Shown here one piece after another: positions 21,784 to 31,775 of a DNA stretch of 64,000 nucleotides (its first letter is position 1; each line of letters begins with the position of its first letter). The notes under the pieces are model-generated. The model ran no database searches, had not been told where the DNA came from, and saw nothing but the letters and a program-made list of their open reading frames with translations. The translations under genes were made by a program, and so were the position numbers. Source of the DNA: Trebouxia sp. TZW2008 (taxonomy: Eukaryota > Chlorophyta > Trebouxiophyceae > Trebouxiales > Trebouxiaceae); contig BDIU01000358.1 of NCBI GenBank assembly GCA_002118135.1, positions 124,001 to 188,000 of the forward strand. Reading direction: 5' to 3'.

Positions 21784-22198
21784 GCGGGCAACAGCAAAGG
21801 ACGCCTTGAGTCAGCCATGCTGCAGCATGCTATGCTGAGTAATGATAAATCAAAGTAATAGGGTCGATTGCTGCCGTCGAGTCAAGTTCAAATCCATCAC
21901 TGGACACTGTGCGATCAATAAGCGACGGGTCAGCGTTACAATGACATGCACCTGACGTTTCTGGTTACAAATGGAATGCACCAGATCCCTGCGATCAAAA
22001 ATCCCTGTCGGGTGCTTGCATGTCGTGTTCACCAGCAAAGCTTTCGCGAACTGTTTGCAAATATTCCCAAATGTAGACCATGAAATCTACATAGTCATGC
22101 AAACTTCGCTTGGTCAGTATTCATTATGCATACTTTTGCCACTGATGAGAGGAAGCAGTGCATCAGCTGCAGTGTGGTAAGACTCGACAAGCAGCTGA
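21784..22198. other. Spacer between two minus-strand genes
   Basis: It contains the 3' UTR of the lumen-protein gene, with TGTAA on the minus strand at 21965-21969 about 230 bp past that stop. It probably also holds the promoter and missing first exon of the gene at 21053-21783. Nothing else was recognised. Confidence 0.4.
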
Positions 22199-23931
22199 TC
22201 ACAAGTTGCCATCAGTTGTGCTGAGGCTCTTGCCGACTCCTGCAGTGCTGGGTGCTCCAGATGCAGGGGCGCCTGTGTTCAGCTTGTCAGCCAGCTGTTC
22301 TGCCTCATTGTACTTGCCACTTTGTGACTTCTTGATGCTGTCTTGAATGTCCCCACTGAAGTCCTACACGCAAGCAACAGCAAATTGTGGCCATCAAGGA
22401 AGGAGGTGAAGATCACAGTCAAGGAATGTTACACCTGGCGCTGCTGCAGTCTATCAGCATGAGCATGCCGTTGAGATTACAGCACTTGGCCAGCAGTCTT
22501 TGACATGCAACACTGTTTGGCTGCAGTTGCTGACATCTACAAGCAATCGAGGGCGCAGCACATGGCATACAATGCAATCAATGGCACCTTTTTGCTGCAG
22601 TGCGCATGCATCAGCAAGCAATTGAGGGTTCAAGACATGGCAAGCAGTCCAAGTCAATGACACCGCGTTTTGCTACACTGTGTCATGTGCCTGTTTGCTA
22701 GCACAGCCAAGCAATTTGTGTATATGACACCTTGTACTGCTGCAGTCTGCTGACTTGGGCAAGAACTTGACAAGCAAAACAAGTATATGCAACCTTGTTT
22801 CACTGCAGTGTGCACATGTGGGCAAGCAACCAAGGGCACATGCCATACGCGTAAAAGACACCCTGTTTTGCTACACTACATCATGCACCTGTTTGCTAGC
22901 ACGAGCAAGCAATACGAGTGCCTGACAGCTAGTAGACTGCAGTCTGCTGACTTGAGCAAGCCAACTGAGTGTACGGCATACAGCAAGCAACAGGGATACA
23001 AAAAACGGTGTGTTTCTGCAGTCTGCCCCTCTACACATGTCAAGCAGTCCAACAGGAGTGAGCACTTCAGTGTTCAGTACATGCCAAGCAATCTGGCTAT
23101 ATGCCACTTTGGTCTGCTAGCAAGCCACCAAGGGTGTAGCACATGCTGAGCAACATGGAAGCAAAGCTTGCGACTCACAGTGGGACCCTTGTTCTCCTCC
23201 TTGGACCTGCCAAAGAATGGGTTGGGCAAGCTTGGCAAAGCCTTCTTGGCAGACTCCACATCAGGAGCGTCTATGGCAAGAGCTGGACCTGCAGCGCGTG
23301 AGAAATTACTGTAAGTCAGCCTGGCAAGACAAAACTGGTGCCATTCATAATTGGCAACTTGGCTGTGTAAAGTACATGTTGTTTCATATTATTGTTAGCA
23401 TTGTGTGGGATTATTGGATGAAACTAACAACATACACAACTCCAGCTTGTTGGTGACAACCACTTGGAAGCAAAGCGGCAAAATGTGGTGGAGTCATCAG
23501 GCATACCTGCCACAACAGGTACAGCCACAAGCTGTGCTGCAGCCAGCAGTGCGATGGCTGACTGAGCAACTTTCTGCAGTGACATCACAAGCACTTGACC
23601 TAAACTCCTTCAACAAAAAGCAATGCAGTGCATCATGAGCAGCACATCTTTGCAAGGCTGCATTCCGATGCTGTACATGGGAGAGCCACCTGATGCCTTG
23701 GGGTCGATGCATCCTGCATGCAGGAGAGATCCTGCCGTCAATTGTTTGGGCAGTGGCAACGATCTGCTCAATGAACTTGCAATGTACAGGCAAAATTGAG
23801 CGCACCTTGTTCGCCGCCATGGCGATGACGCGGCTGCGAGAGACGCTGGCCTTGCCTGGACCGAACATCTTGCCGGGTCGCGCGCCGACTGAGCACAGCT
23901 GGTTGCTTGCGGTTGCTGCCATTGCTGCCAT
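22199..23931 (-). CDS. Predicted thylakoid-lumen protein with bipartite targeting peptide
   Basis: Four minus-strand exons: 23931-23806, 23573-23507, 23288-23179 and 22363-22199. They sum to 468 nt (155 aa) with all phases continuous. Residues 1-42 look like a chloroplast transit peptide (Ala/Ser/Arg-rich, no acidic residues). Exon 2 encodes a hydrophobic core, SAIALLAAAQLVAVPVVAG, followed across the junction by PALA, a thylakoid-processing-peptidase type site. The mature part of about 90 residues starts IDAPDVES and contains LPNPFFGRSKEENKG and a hydrophilic Gly/Ala/Ser-rich tail. No known photosystem subunit was recognised with confidence. The KV before the core is not an obvious twin-arginine, so the Sec route is possible. 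Location is predicted; function is unknown. Confidence 0.78.
22440..23110. repeat. Degenerate about 90-130 bp tandem repeats in the lumen-protein intron
   Basis: The 815-bp intron 3 contains recurrent modules including GCAGTCTGCTGACTTG, TGTTTGCTAGCAC and GCAAGCAA-rich spacers at irregular 90-130 bp spacing. They are too decayed to assign to a source exon but match the general habit of tandem duplication seen elsewhere. Confidence 0.6.
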
Positions 23932-24195
23932 ATTTCGCAAAAGAGCTACACGATATTGAGTATTTTCTCACGCAGATTTGGAAGTATAGCGAGAAGAATT
24001 GCGCGCTGGATGATCCTGGCCTGAGGTTCAAGGATGAGATGAAAGATGAAACGGCGCTGAATTGGCAACAAGTGCACCGCGACTCTCCGTTGTCGCTGCG
24101 TTACAGAAGGGTCTCGAGCCGTGTACTTTTGCGAGTAGAGCTCGCCATCGGTCGAAAGCTGTCATACTGTGTTGCCGCCGGGCGTCGCGCCTCGG
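23932..24195. promoter_or_regulatory. Bidirectional promoter region, lumen protein and bL31
   Basis: 264 bp separate the divergent start codons of the thylakoid-lumen protein (minus) and ribosomal protein bL31 (plus). The spacing and orientation suggest a shared promoter of two nucleus-encoded organelle proteins. No specific motif was identified. Confidence 0.4.
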
Positions 24196-24553
24196 ATGCC
24201 CAAAAAGGGCATTCATCCGGTGCTGCAGACCGTGACCTACGTGCTGAAGAATGGAGCGAGCATCGAGCTTCCTAGCATTATGCACCGGTCTTCTCCTTAC
24301 ATGTTGCAAACTGTGCGTGTGCAGCTGTTTTCGTTCTTTTGTTCTACTTACCCCTTGCTGGTGAGCTGATCATCACTTCTGCTGGCAGGACACTACCACC
24401 AACACACTTTGGACAGGAGAGAAGAAGACGCTGAGCGCAGCAACAGGACAGACAGCTAAGATGATGCGCAGATATGAAAAGAGAGGCTATGACTTTGGCA
24501 CTGATGAAGAGGAACCAGCTGCAAAGCAGTCATCGCCACAGCAAAAGCAATAG
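24196..24553 (+). CDS. Organellar ribosomal protein bL31
   Basis: Two exons, 24196-24312 and 24389-24553, encode 93 aa. The start MPKKGIHPVLQTVTYVLKNG and the later TLWTGEKKTL and RRYEKRGYDF match bacterial-type L31 of the large ribosomal subunit. There is no CxxC zinc pair, so it is the zinc-free form. The C-terminal Glu/Gln-rich tail (EEEPAAKQ) extends past the bacterial core, as in mitochondrial versions. An upstream open segment from 24050 shares no ATG in this frame, so ATG 24196 is the best start. Import into mitochondria is more likely than into plastids, but no clear presequence is visible. Confidence 0.9.
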
Positions 24554-25001
24554 TGTTGTGCAAATCAACATCCACCACAGCGGCATGCACAGACTCGCAC
24601 AGCGGTAATTGGCAAGCAGACAAGCCGAGGAAACCAGAGTAAGACACAATGCCACAGCCTCTGGCAGGCCAACTCCAACTTGAAACCAGAAAGTCAAGCA
24701 CAGCAACATGGAATGCTGGTGCATCGCTCAGTCGCAACGTATCTACTCAACAATATGGCAACAGCTGTCTGCAGGCTCAGCAGGCTCAGTATAGTTCATT
24801 CACATCAGCCAACAGTGCAAAGGGCTCAGTCCACATACAGGCCAGCTCAGCAGCATGAAACAGCACATCCATATCAAAGCACATCTATATCAAAGCTTGT
24901 ACTGCTGTGGGCAAGCTGGTGTGCCTCTGACTACTCTTCAGGTTGCTCAATCTCGCAATGTGCGTCACTCCAACCCAATTATTACTGAATGAATCAAATG
25001 G
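24554..25001. other. 3' flank of bL31
   Basis: An open frame of 69 codons at 24649 has no splice or family support. A near-perfect 13-bp tandem motif (ATATCAAAGCACATC) appears around 24870. The region is otherwise featureless. Confidence 0.35.
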
Positions 25002-26405
25002 CTATGCAAAAAGCCCAGTCATAAGCAGCAGCCATTGACATGTCTGATGTTTTGCTAATGTTGGTCTGTGCGCTGATGCATGCCAAACGGCAGATGCTGC
25101 ACTGAAGTCCAATCCACAATCATCAGCAACAATTCTGCGTAGCACGACTTCATACTGCTGCCCCCGCCAATGAGATGTTGCTGATGTCTTGGGAGCTGTG
25201 ACTGCTGCTTTGAGGCGCATAACCAATATGCTTGCGACTAAGACCATCAGTGCCAGCAAGGGCTTTTGCTGTGCTGACAGGCTCTCAACGCCACTCATGA
25301 GCATCATTTGCTTGTGACTGCTGCTGGAGCTCATGTCTACGTTCTTGATGCAGACTGAAGCCATCAAGCCCCTTGTTTGCTGGTTGGCATATGCACCGTG
25401 CGATATTTTGAAGCTTGCATGGCCAGCCGCCCAGGTTTTGCGCTCACAAATTGACCAGACCTTTCTGTATGGTATTGGCCTAACAAGAAGTTGGGCTTGG
25501 CTGGCCTGAGCTCGATGCCCTGCACCATCATGCATGATCATATGAATTAACGTGAAAGCAAGCAATATATATGCTTTTGCTCTGCAAATTTACAATTCCA
25601 GCAGCAGATTCACTTCAGCACACAAGCGTGACCAGCAGACTTGTAGGCAACATGTGATGTGTGCAATGCATGGCAATGCCGAAGTGTCCAAGCTCAGCCT
25701 GGACTGGTAGCACCTAACAGTGGCAATGCCCATGCATCACACACCTGTGAGTCATCTGCATCACGGTTCAAACCAGGATGGGTACTGCTGCTGTGCTGCC
25801 TGCTAGTCACATGTGCTTCAGCAACTGGAGTGTGGTACCCATCAGGACGAGCAGCATCAATGTCCCAGGAGCCAATGCTGCTATCTGCATGCACAACAAG
25901 CAAGCGTAAGCAGCAACAATGTAAAGCAGCGTCTCAGCCGCAGCCAGCAGTGGCTTTCGCCAGTGCTTGCACCGTGCTGGACAGCAATGAATGTGTGAAT
26001 GTAAGCTCCAATACATTTGTGCATGTATACATCATGATTGGGGCATTGAAGCCGCCATGCTCCTATGTCATGCTTATATCAGCGTCAATTTTTAGCCTGA
26101 AAGTGCCAGTTGAGTCTAAGCAAGTTGCATGCAGACAGAGCAGTCAGCGCTGAGTCAAATCTAGAATCAATTGCTTTGCAAGTGTTCTGACCTGTAATCC
26201 TCGACAGGGGTGCTGGTAATTGCCGCTCCTTATGAGCATTTGCGCTCAGGTCAAATAGTGAAAACTTTGGTGCATCCCAACAGCCTGAGAGGGTTTGCAT
26301 TGGTGGCTGAAGAATAGGCTCTGTCAGCTCTGCTGATGTTGTCGGCGAATACCAAGGAAGACAGTCCAAAAGACGCTTGTACAGTCTGGTACAGCCTGTC
26401 CCCAT
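25002..26405 (-). CDS. Hypothetical multi-exon protein with a C-terminal membrane segment
   Basis: On the minus strand, ATG at 26405 opens an exon to 26192 that joins in phase to 25884-25745 (214 and 140 nt, GT-AG). Together they encode about 118 residues including PMQTLSGCWDAPKFSLFDLS and SSIGSWDIDAARPDGYHTP. A third exon, probably beginning near 25530, continues in the same phase to a stop at 25002. It contains a predicted membrane helix (LLALMVLVASILVMRL) flanked by basic residues. An alternative frame in the third exon gives a charged coil ending LQQQSQANDAHEWR and an earlier stop. No family was recognised. The first two exons are better supported than the third. Confidence 0.42.
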
Positions 26406-27004
26406 CTGATTGGTTGGAGAGTCACATCAGGCACATAGGCACACGCTGTGGTGCTGAGACGAAATGAGGTGTAAAAGTCACGTTTGTGAAATCACGAGCT
26501 CTTTCAAAGGCAGCAGTGACGGGCCGGGCCTCAACCAAATAGGTTGCGCGGAAGGAGTGCGCGTAACGCCAAGCCACGGGCTCTTCAGGGGAGCGAGACC
26601 GTGCAGTGAAGCCAGCAACGACGGGAGATACAACACGCACGATACATGATCTGTTTGCGTAAAGTCAAGCGTGTCAAGTCTTGCTGTGCGCTGCGAGCGC
26701 ACGTATGCAAGACAAGGTCAAGTTACAGCGAAGCATGCGTTACGTCTCTTCTTTGACCTAGCGACCTCCTGAGCCAATGCACCCGCAAAAAAGTCGTCTG
26801 GAGCACTGTTCGGACTTGATTTAGGTGATAACATGGCGACATGATACGTATACCTGCCTTCAGCGCGAAGCGCCACCGCAGTGCAGTTGATTGATCTTGA
26901 TCAGTCCTGAACAGAAGCGCTTCGCGGGATTGTCAGCGCCGTGAGGACTGTCAGCAAACGAGACATCGGTTCTGATTGTCAAAAGGGCGCATACAGCCGG
27001 GACC
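26406..27004. promoter_or_regulatory. Divergent upstream region of APC1
   Basis: The region is richer in CpG than its surroundings. It contains a perfect 10-bp inverted repeat, CGCGAAGCGC at 26864-26873 and GCGCTTCGCG at 26917-26926, about 80-140 bp before the APC1 ATG. The right arm continues into GGGAT, giving TCCCGC on the minus strand, which resembles the E2F core. Regulatory function is inference. Confidence 0.4.
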
Positions 27005-30000
27005 ATGAAGGCTGCTTTTGATGTTGGCTCAGCAGTTCCTTATGGCCAAGCGGTTGTGCAGTTCAGCAGACTGCCCAAGGAGGTATAGCAATTTTGCAGC
27101 AATCCAGCTTGCAGGTCTACTGGGTGTGCAGATCAACAGCCTGCAGCTACTGCTATTCCACAGTTCAGCAATGCATGAATGCTACTGCAGGACCATATGC
27201 TAGCTGCACCTGCCAAAAGCTGGTTGTTTGGCAGCCTCTTGGCTTCTGCTCATGATACTGATGAAGAGATGTACATTCAGGGCAACAGGTACAACATGCA
27301 TGCATTGGGCAGATGCATGACTGCTGTTTGAGCTGTGAGTCTATAGTGATCTGTCCCTACAATGCTTCCACTCATAGAGGCTCCCATTATGGCACCTGAT
27401 GTTGTTGATTTCACGCTCCCTCTTGTATGCACTCAAATCAGCATCACTTGTGGCTTGCAGGCTGGTCTGGAGCTGTAGTGGGATTGTTAGGAAGCAATTT
27501 ACAGCCCCACAGACCATTTCGCAGGTCAAAGCAGCGTGCATGATGCTCTTGTAGCCGTCATGCTTACAACTCCCTTGCAGCTTACCTCTTGCTCCACATT
27601 GTTCTCAGACATTTCTTAACAACATGCACAGCGCACTTGCCCTGCTGTCTGCATCCTAGCCACATTGTGTGGGTTTTGAGCCATTCTGTGTAATGCAGGC
27701 TGCCTGGGTGCATTTCGCCGAAACAGGCTCACACCCATTGCTATGCTTGCTTCAGCCTAGCCTGCTGACAATCTACACGCTAGAGGGTGAACTGCACAGT
27801 GTCCCATTGGCCTTCAGATTTGCTCAGATCTGTCCATTGCCACAAGGCCTCATACTAGCGGTGAGACATGTCATTTGTGCAACAGACATTGCCTGCAACA
27901 CCATCTGCATGCATTGTGTCGTTGCTGCGAATTTGTACAGCAGTCTTAATTACTACATGTCTTTGCACATTGACATTCCTGTCAACATTGAACCGGCTGC
28001 ATTTGTGAAAATGTCTATCAGGCAAACAAACCAGCCCTCACTGGTTGATCTGATACAGAGAAAAGCAAGCACATCAGATGTCTGACCACACACTCTTGCC
28101 TTCCAACAATCAGCTGACTGCTGCCAGTGAACAGTATACTTCCAAATGGTTTTTTGTAAGTGCAGGGCTCAAGCCAAACAGGGCCATGCTTGCTGACTCA
28201 TCCTCTTGAGACTCTCCAAGCAGTAACAATACAGAGCCCAGGCTCAAGATCAAACCATGAGCAGATATTGTGGACAAGCACAAAAGTGCCATACATGGTC
28301 ACTTGCTGTCAAACAAAGCATCAAAACAGCCAGGTATGCTTCCTGCACGCTGCAGAAGGACCATCATCTGATGCTGATTACAAAGTTGAAGACTTGCTTA
28401 TATCTTGATCATGTGACGTGCATCAACAGTGAAACGAATTCTTTGAAGATGTGGTCAAGTTGTGGCACTTCATGCCAACGAAATGAAAGCTGTCTGAGAT
28501 GCCAATAGCAATTGTAGGCAGCGAAGTTGGCAGTGTGGCAAATTGTTGAAGGAGCAGCAGCTGCACCAACATCTCACGCCAACTTTGCTAGAGCAGCACA
28601 CACACCACCTGGGGCAGTCAAGCCGCCAGGTACTCCTGGTTCAGGACCTGGCTCAACCAAAAGGTGAGCACACTGAGCTTGGCAGGCTTGAACAAAAAAC
28701 TTAGTCATGCCAGCTGATCAGTGTCTGTCTAGCAAGAAGTGCTACAGCGGTTTTGAAGAGAAAGTTCTGTCTTGAAGCACAACACACACGTCAAATTCGA
28801 TGATACTCAGGATTCACTGTAATTGGCTAGGGCTGAATGCTGCTCCCAGTCAGGATCATCTTGAGACAACAGATCGATATAGCGGTGCATGGCGTCTTCT
28901 TTCGACATGCCCTTCGCCGAGTTCCATGCGTCCCACTTTGCTCGCGCTTCTACCTGCACTGCCCAAGGCTGTCCGCCCTTCACATCGCCTTCTGTGGCCT
29001 GCTTGTAATACTGATAGAACTTCAGCTTGGTGGCGTTGCTTGTGTCTTTCTGGGGTGGTCCGTTGCGAATCAGCCACACCGCTTTCTTGAACCGCTGCTC
29101 AAGCACCGTCATGCCTGCGCTGTAACTGTCGAGTTGCGCAGTAAACCTCCGCTCGATCGATGTCGAAGAGAGCGCAGAGTTCAGAACATTGACTGAGGGT
29201 TTTGACAAAATTAGCTTTTTTGATGGCCAAATTTGCCAGGTATCTCATGCCTGACTGTGCATCTTTCCATGCACTGAGGGGCAGCAGCTTGAGCACATGC
29301 ATCAGCAGCATTCTCACCTATACCAAGCTCAGCAGCTGCGGCAGCAATGCAGCTCCCCTCATGCCTGCATCCTTATCCACGGCATAATCAACACTTGCAT
29401 CATCAAAGACAATGCTTGGGATGTGGTGCAGGGGCGGGCAGCATCAAGCTTCCAAATAAAAATCTTTTGCTAGCAGCATTTTTGCCTGCATTGCATTCAG
29501 CAGCCGCTGCAGCACTGCAACTATCCTGAGTCGCATGCTTGCCCTGCTGCTTCTGTGAAAGCGCTTAACATGTGATGCAGGAAAGGCATCAAGCATGGGG
29601 CTAAAAAACGGCATGCTTCTGCATGCAACATGCGTTGCAACTTTGGAGCACAGCCTCCGTATTGAGGGCACGCTTGTTCTCAAAATCAATGACACTTCTT
29701 TGGGGCAGCATTAAGCTTCCAAATGGCATGCTCTTGCATGCACCACACATAGCCAATGTTGCAGCACAGCGCCTTTCTCAGGACTTGACCGCTCTTGCAA
29801 ACAATGACAATGCTTGAAATTTGGTGCAGGGGCGGAATCAAGCTTCCAAATGGAAATCTTTCGCCTGCAGCATTCTCACCTGTACCGCGCTCAGCAGCTG
29901 CAGCAGCACTGCAGCTTCCCACTGGCTCCGCCCTGCTGCTGCCTTCAAAGGAACCTCAGCTGCACTTTGACTTGCTGTGGGAGCAGGATATGCCTTCAGG

Positions 30001-31714
30001 TTGGTCGCTTTCTGCTGCTTGTCATGCTTTGCTTGAAGCACGCTTGGCATATGTGCAGCTCCTGCAGCCAAGCCCGTTCATGCTCATGCTGCTGTCCTCA
30101 AAGGAAATTCAGCTGCATTCTGACCTGCTGTGGGATCAAGATATGCCTCCTGGTTGGTCACTCACTGCTGCTTGTCAAGCTTTGCTTGAAGCACGCTTGG
30201 CATATGTGCAGCTCCCGCAGCCAAGCCCGTTCATGCTCATGCTGCTGTCCTCTAAGGAACTTCAGCTGCATTCTGACCTGCTGTGGGATTTATGCCTCCT
30301 GATTGGTCACTCACTGCTGCTTGTCATGCTTTGCTTCAAGCACGCTTGGCGCATGTGCCGCTTCCAGAACCAAGCTCGTTCATGCTCATGCTGCTGTCCT
30401 CAGAGGAGTCTCAGCTACACTTTGACCTGCTTTGGGGACCAATGTTGGACTCCTGGTCAGTCATGCATTGCTGCCTGGCGTGCTTTGCTCTGAGCACACT
30501 TAGCAAATGTGCAGTTTTCACAGCGACGCATACTGGTGCTTGTGCATGTCTCGAAGCTCCTGCTGTGAGTTGGTTTAGAAAAAGCTTTAGACAGCTTTGT
30601 GTTCATGCACGCTTGCCTATGCCACCCACCCACCCATATACCCATCCACCCACCCACCCACCCACCCAGCAAGCAATTTACTCAGGCCAACAACCAACCC
30701 AACACACACCCACCCACCCACTCACCTACACCCTTACAAGCTCACTTATACCCCCCCTCACCCAAAACCCCCCCCCCACCCCCTTCTCCACCCCCTCCCA
30801 CATGTACCCGTCTGGCTGTTCCATTGAGCAGACTGTACTTTGGCTACCTGCAGGCTCTTGCCCAGATTCAGCCTGCCTGGCCACAGATGATGACGACAAC
30901 CTGCTTCTGTGCCTTCACAGCTCCAGAAGCAGCAGACTGACCGCCTTGCGTCTACAGCTCAGTGGTTCAGCCACAAAGGTTCAGGTACAAATGCTTAGCC
31001 AGCAGGCAATTCCACTCATGTATACACTGCTGAGGGATGGACCTCGAGTTCGATGTAACATCTATGGCGGCTTTGACTGCGCTTCAAGTGCATGCTATTG
31101 TTCACACTCAGACTGCAGTTCAAATGCACTTGAGTGCTCAAGTTTGTGCTGTTTCTTGAGATTCAGACTGCAGCTAACGTGCATTGAGCCGCTTAGCAGT
31201 TCATTGCCCTTTCCCTAGCAGGTTCACGAGGTGGTTTCTCAGCCCAATTAGTTGGGTCACTTTGGCTTTGCTCATGACATCATGACCTCTCTGCAGGCTG
31301 CCTTTGAGATGCATGCTTTGTCAATGGCTGCTGTGGCAGCTACCAGGCGGCCAAAACCCTCAAGCAGCCCTAATGCACCCATAGCCCCCACAGATCTGTT
31401 GGTGTTTCCAGCCCATGTGCAACATCATGTGTTTTCTGCAGGTTGCATTTGAGATTGATGCTTTGTCAGTGGCCGCTATGGCAGCTACCAGGCGGCCAAA
31501 ACCCTCAAGCAACCCTCCTGCACCCATAGCCCCCACAGATCTGTTGGTGCTGCATTCCCCAGCCAAGCTGTCCCTGTATGTGGGGTTTAGGCACGTGTGC
31601 AATGTGCGTCTAAAGCTCCCTGAGACTGTTGACAGCTCAGCACCCTACAATGGCTTTCTGAAACACTCTAAGCAAGCCACACGGCCTGCTACAGCTGGTA
31701 AAGACTATTTGTCT

Positions 31715-31775
<61 letters not shown>

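Noticed and set aside
24050..24275. N-terminal extension of bL31 in another frame
   Set aside because: The upstream open segment is in a different frame from the MPKKGIHPV start and contains no acceptor that would join it.
25659..26153. 164-codon plus-strand frame
   Set aside because: It has no ATG at its start and overlaps the better-phased minus-strand exons. The Cys/Ser-rich composition looks like an antisense shadow.
30597..30940. Thr/His/Pro-rich frame
   Set aside because: It is generated by the CCCA/C-run tract; only the later part overlaps the real APC1 exon 30854-30984, in a different frame.
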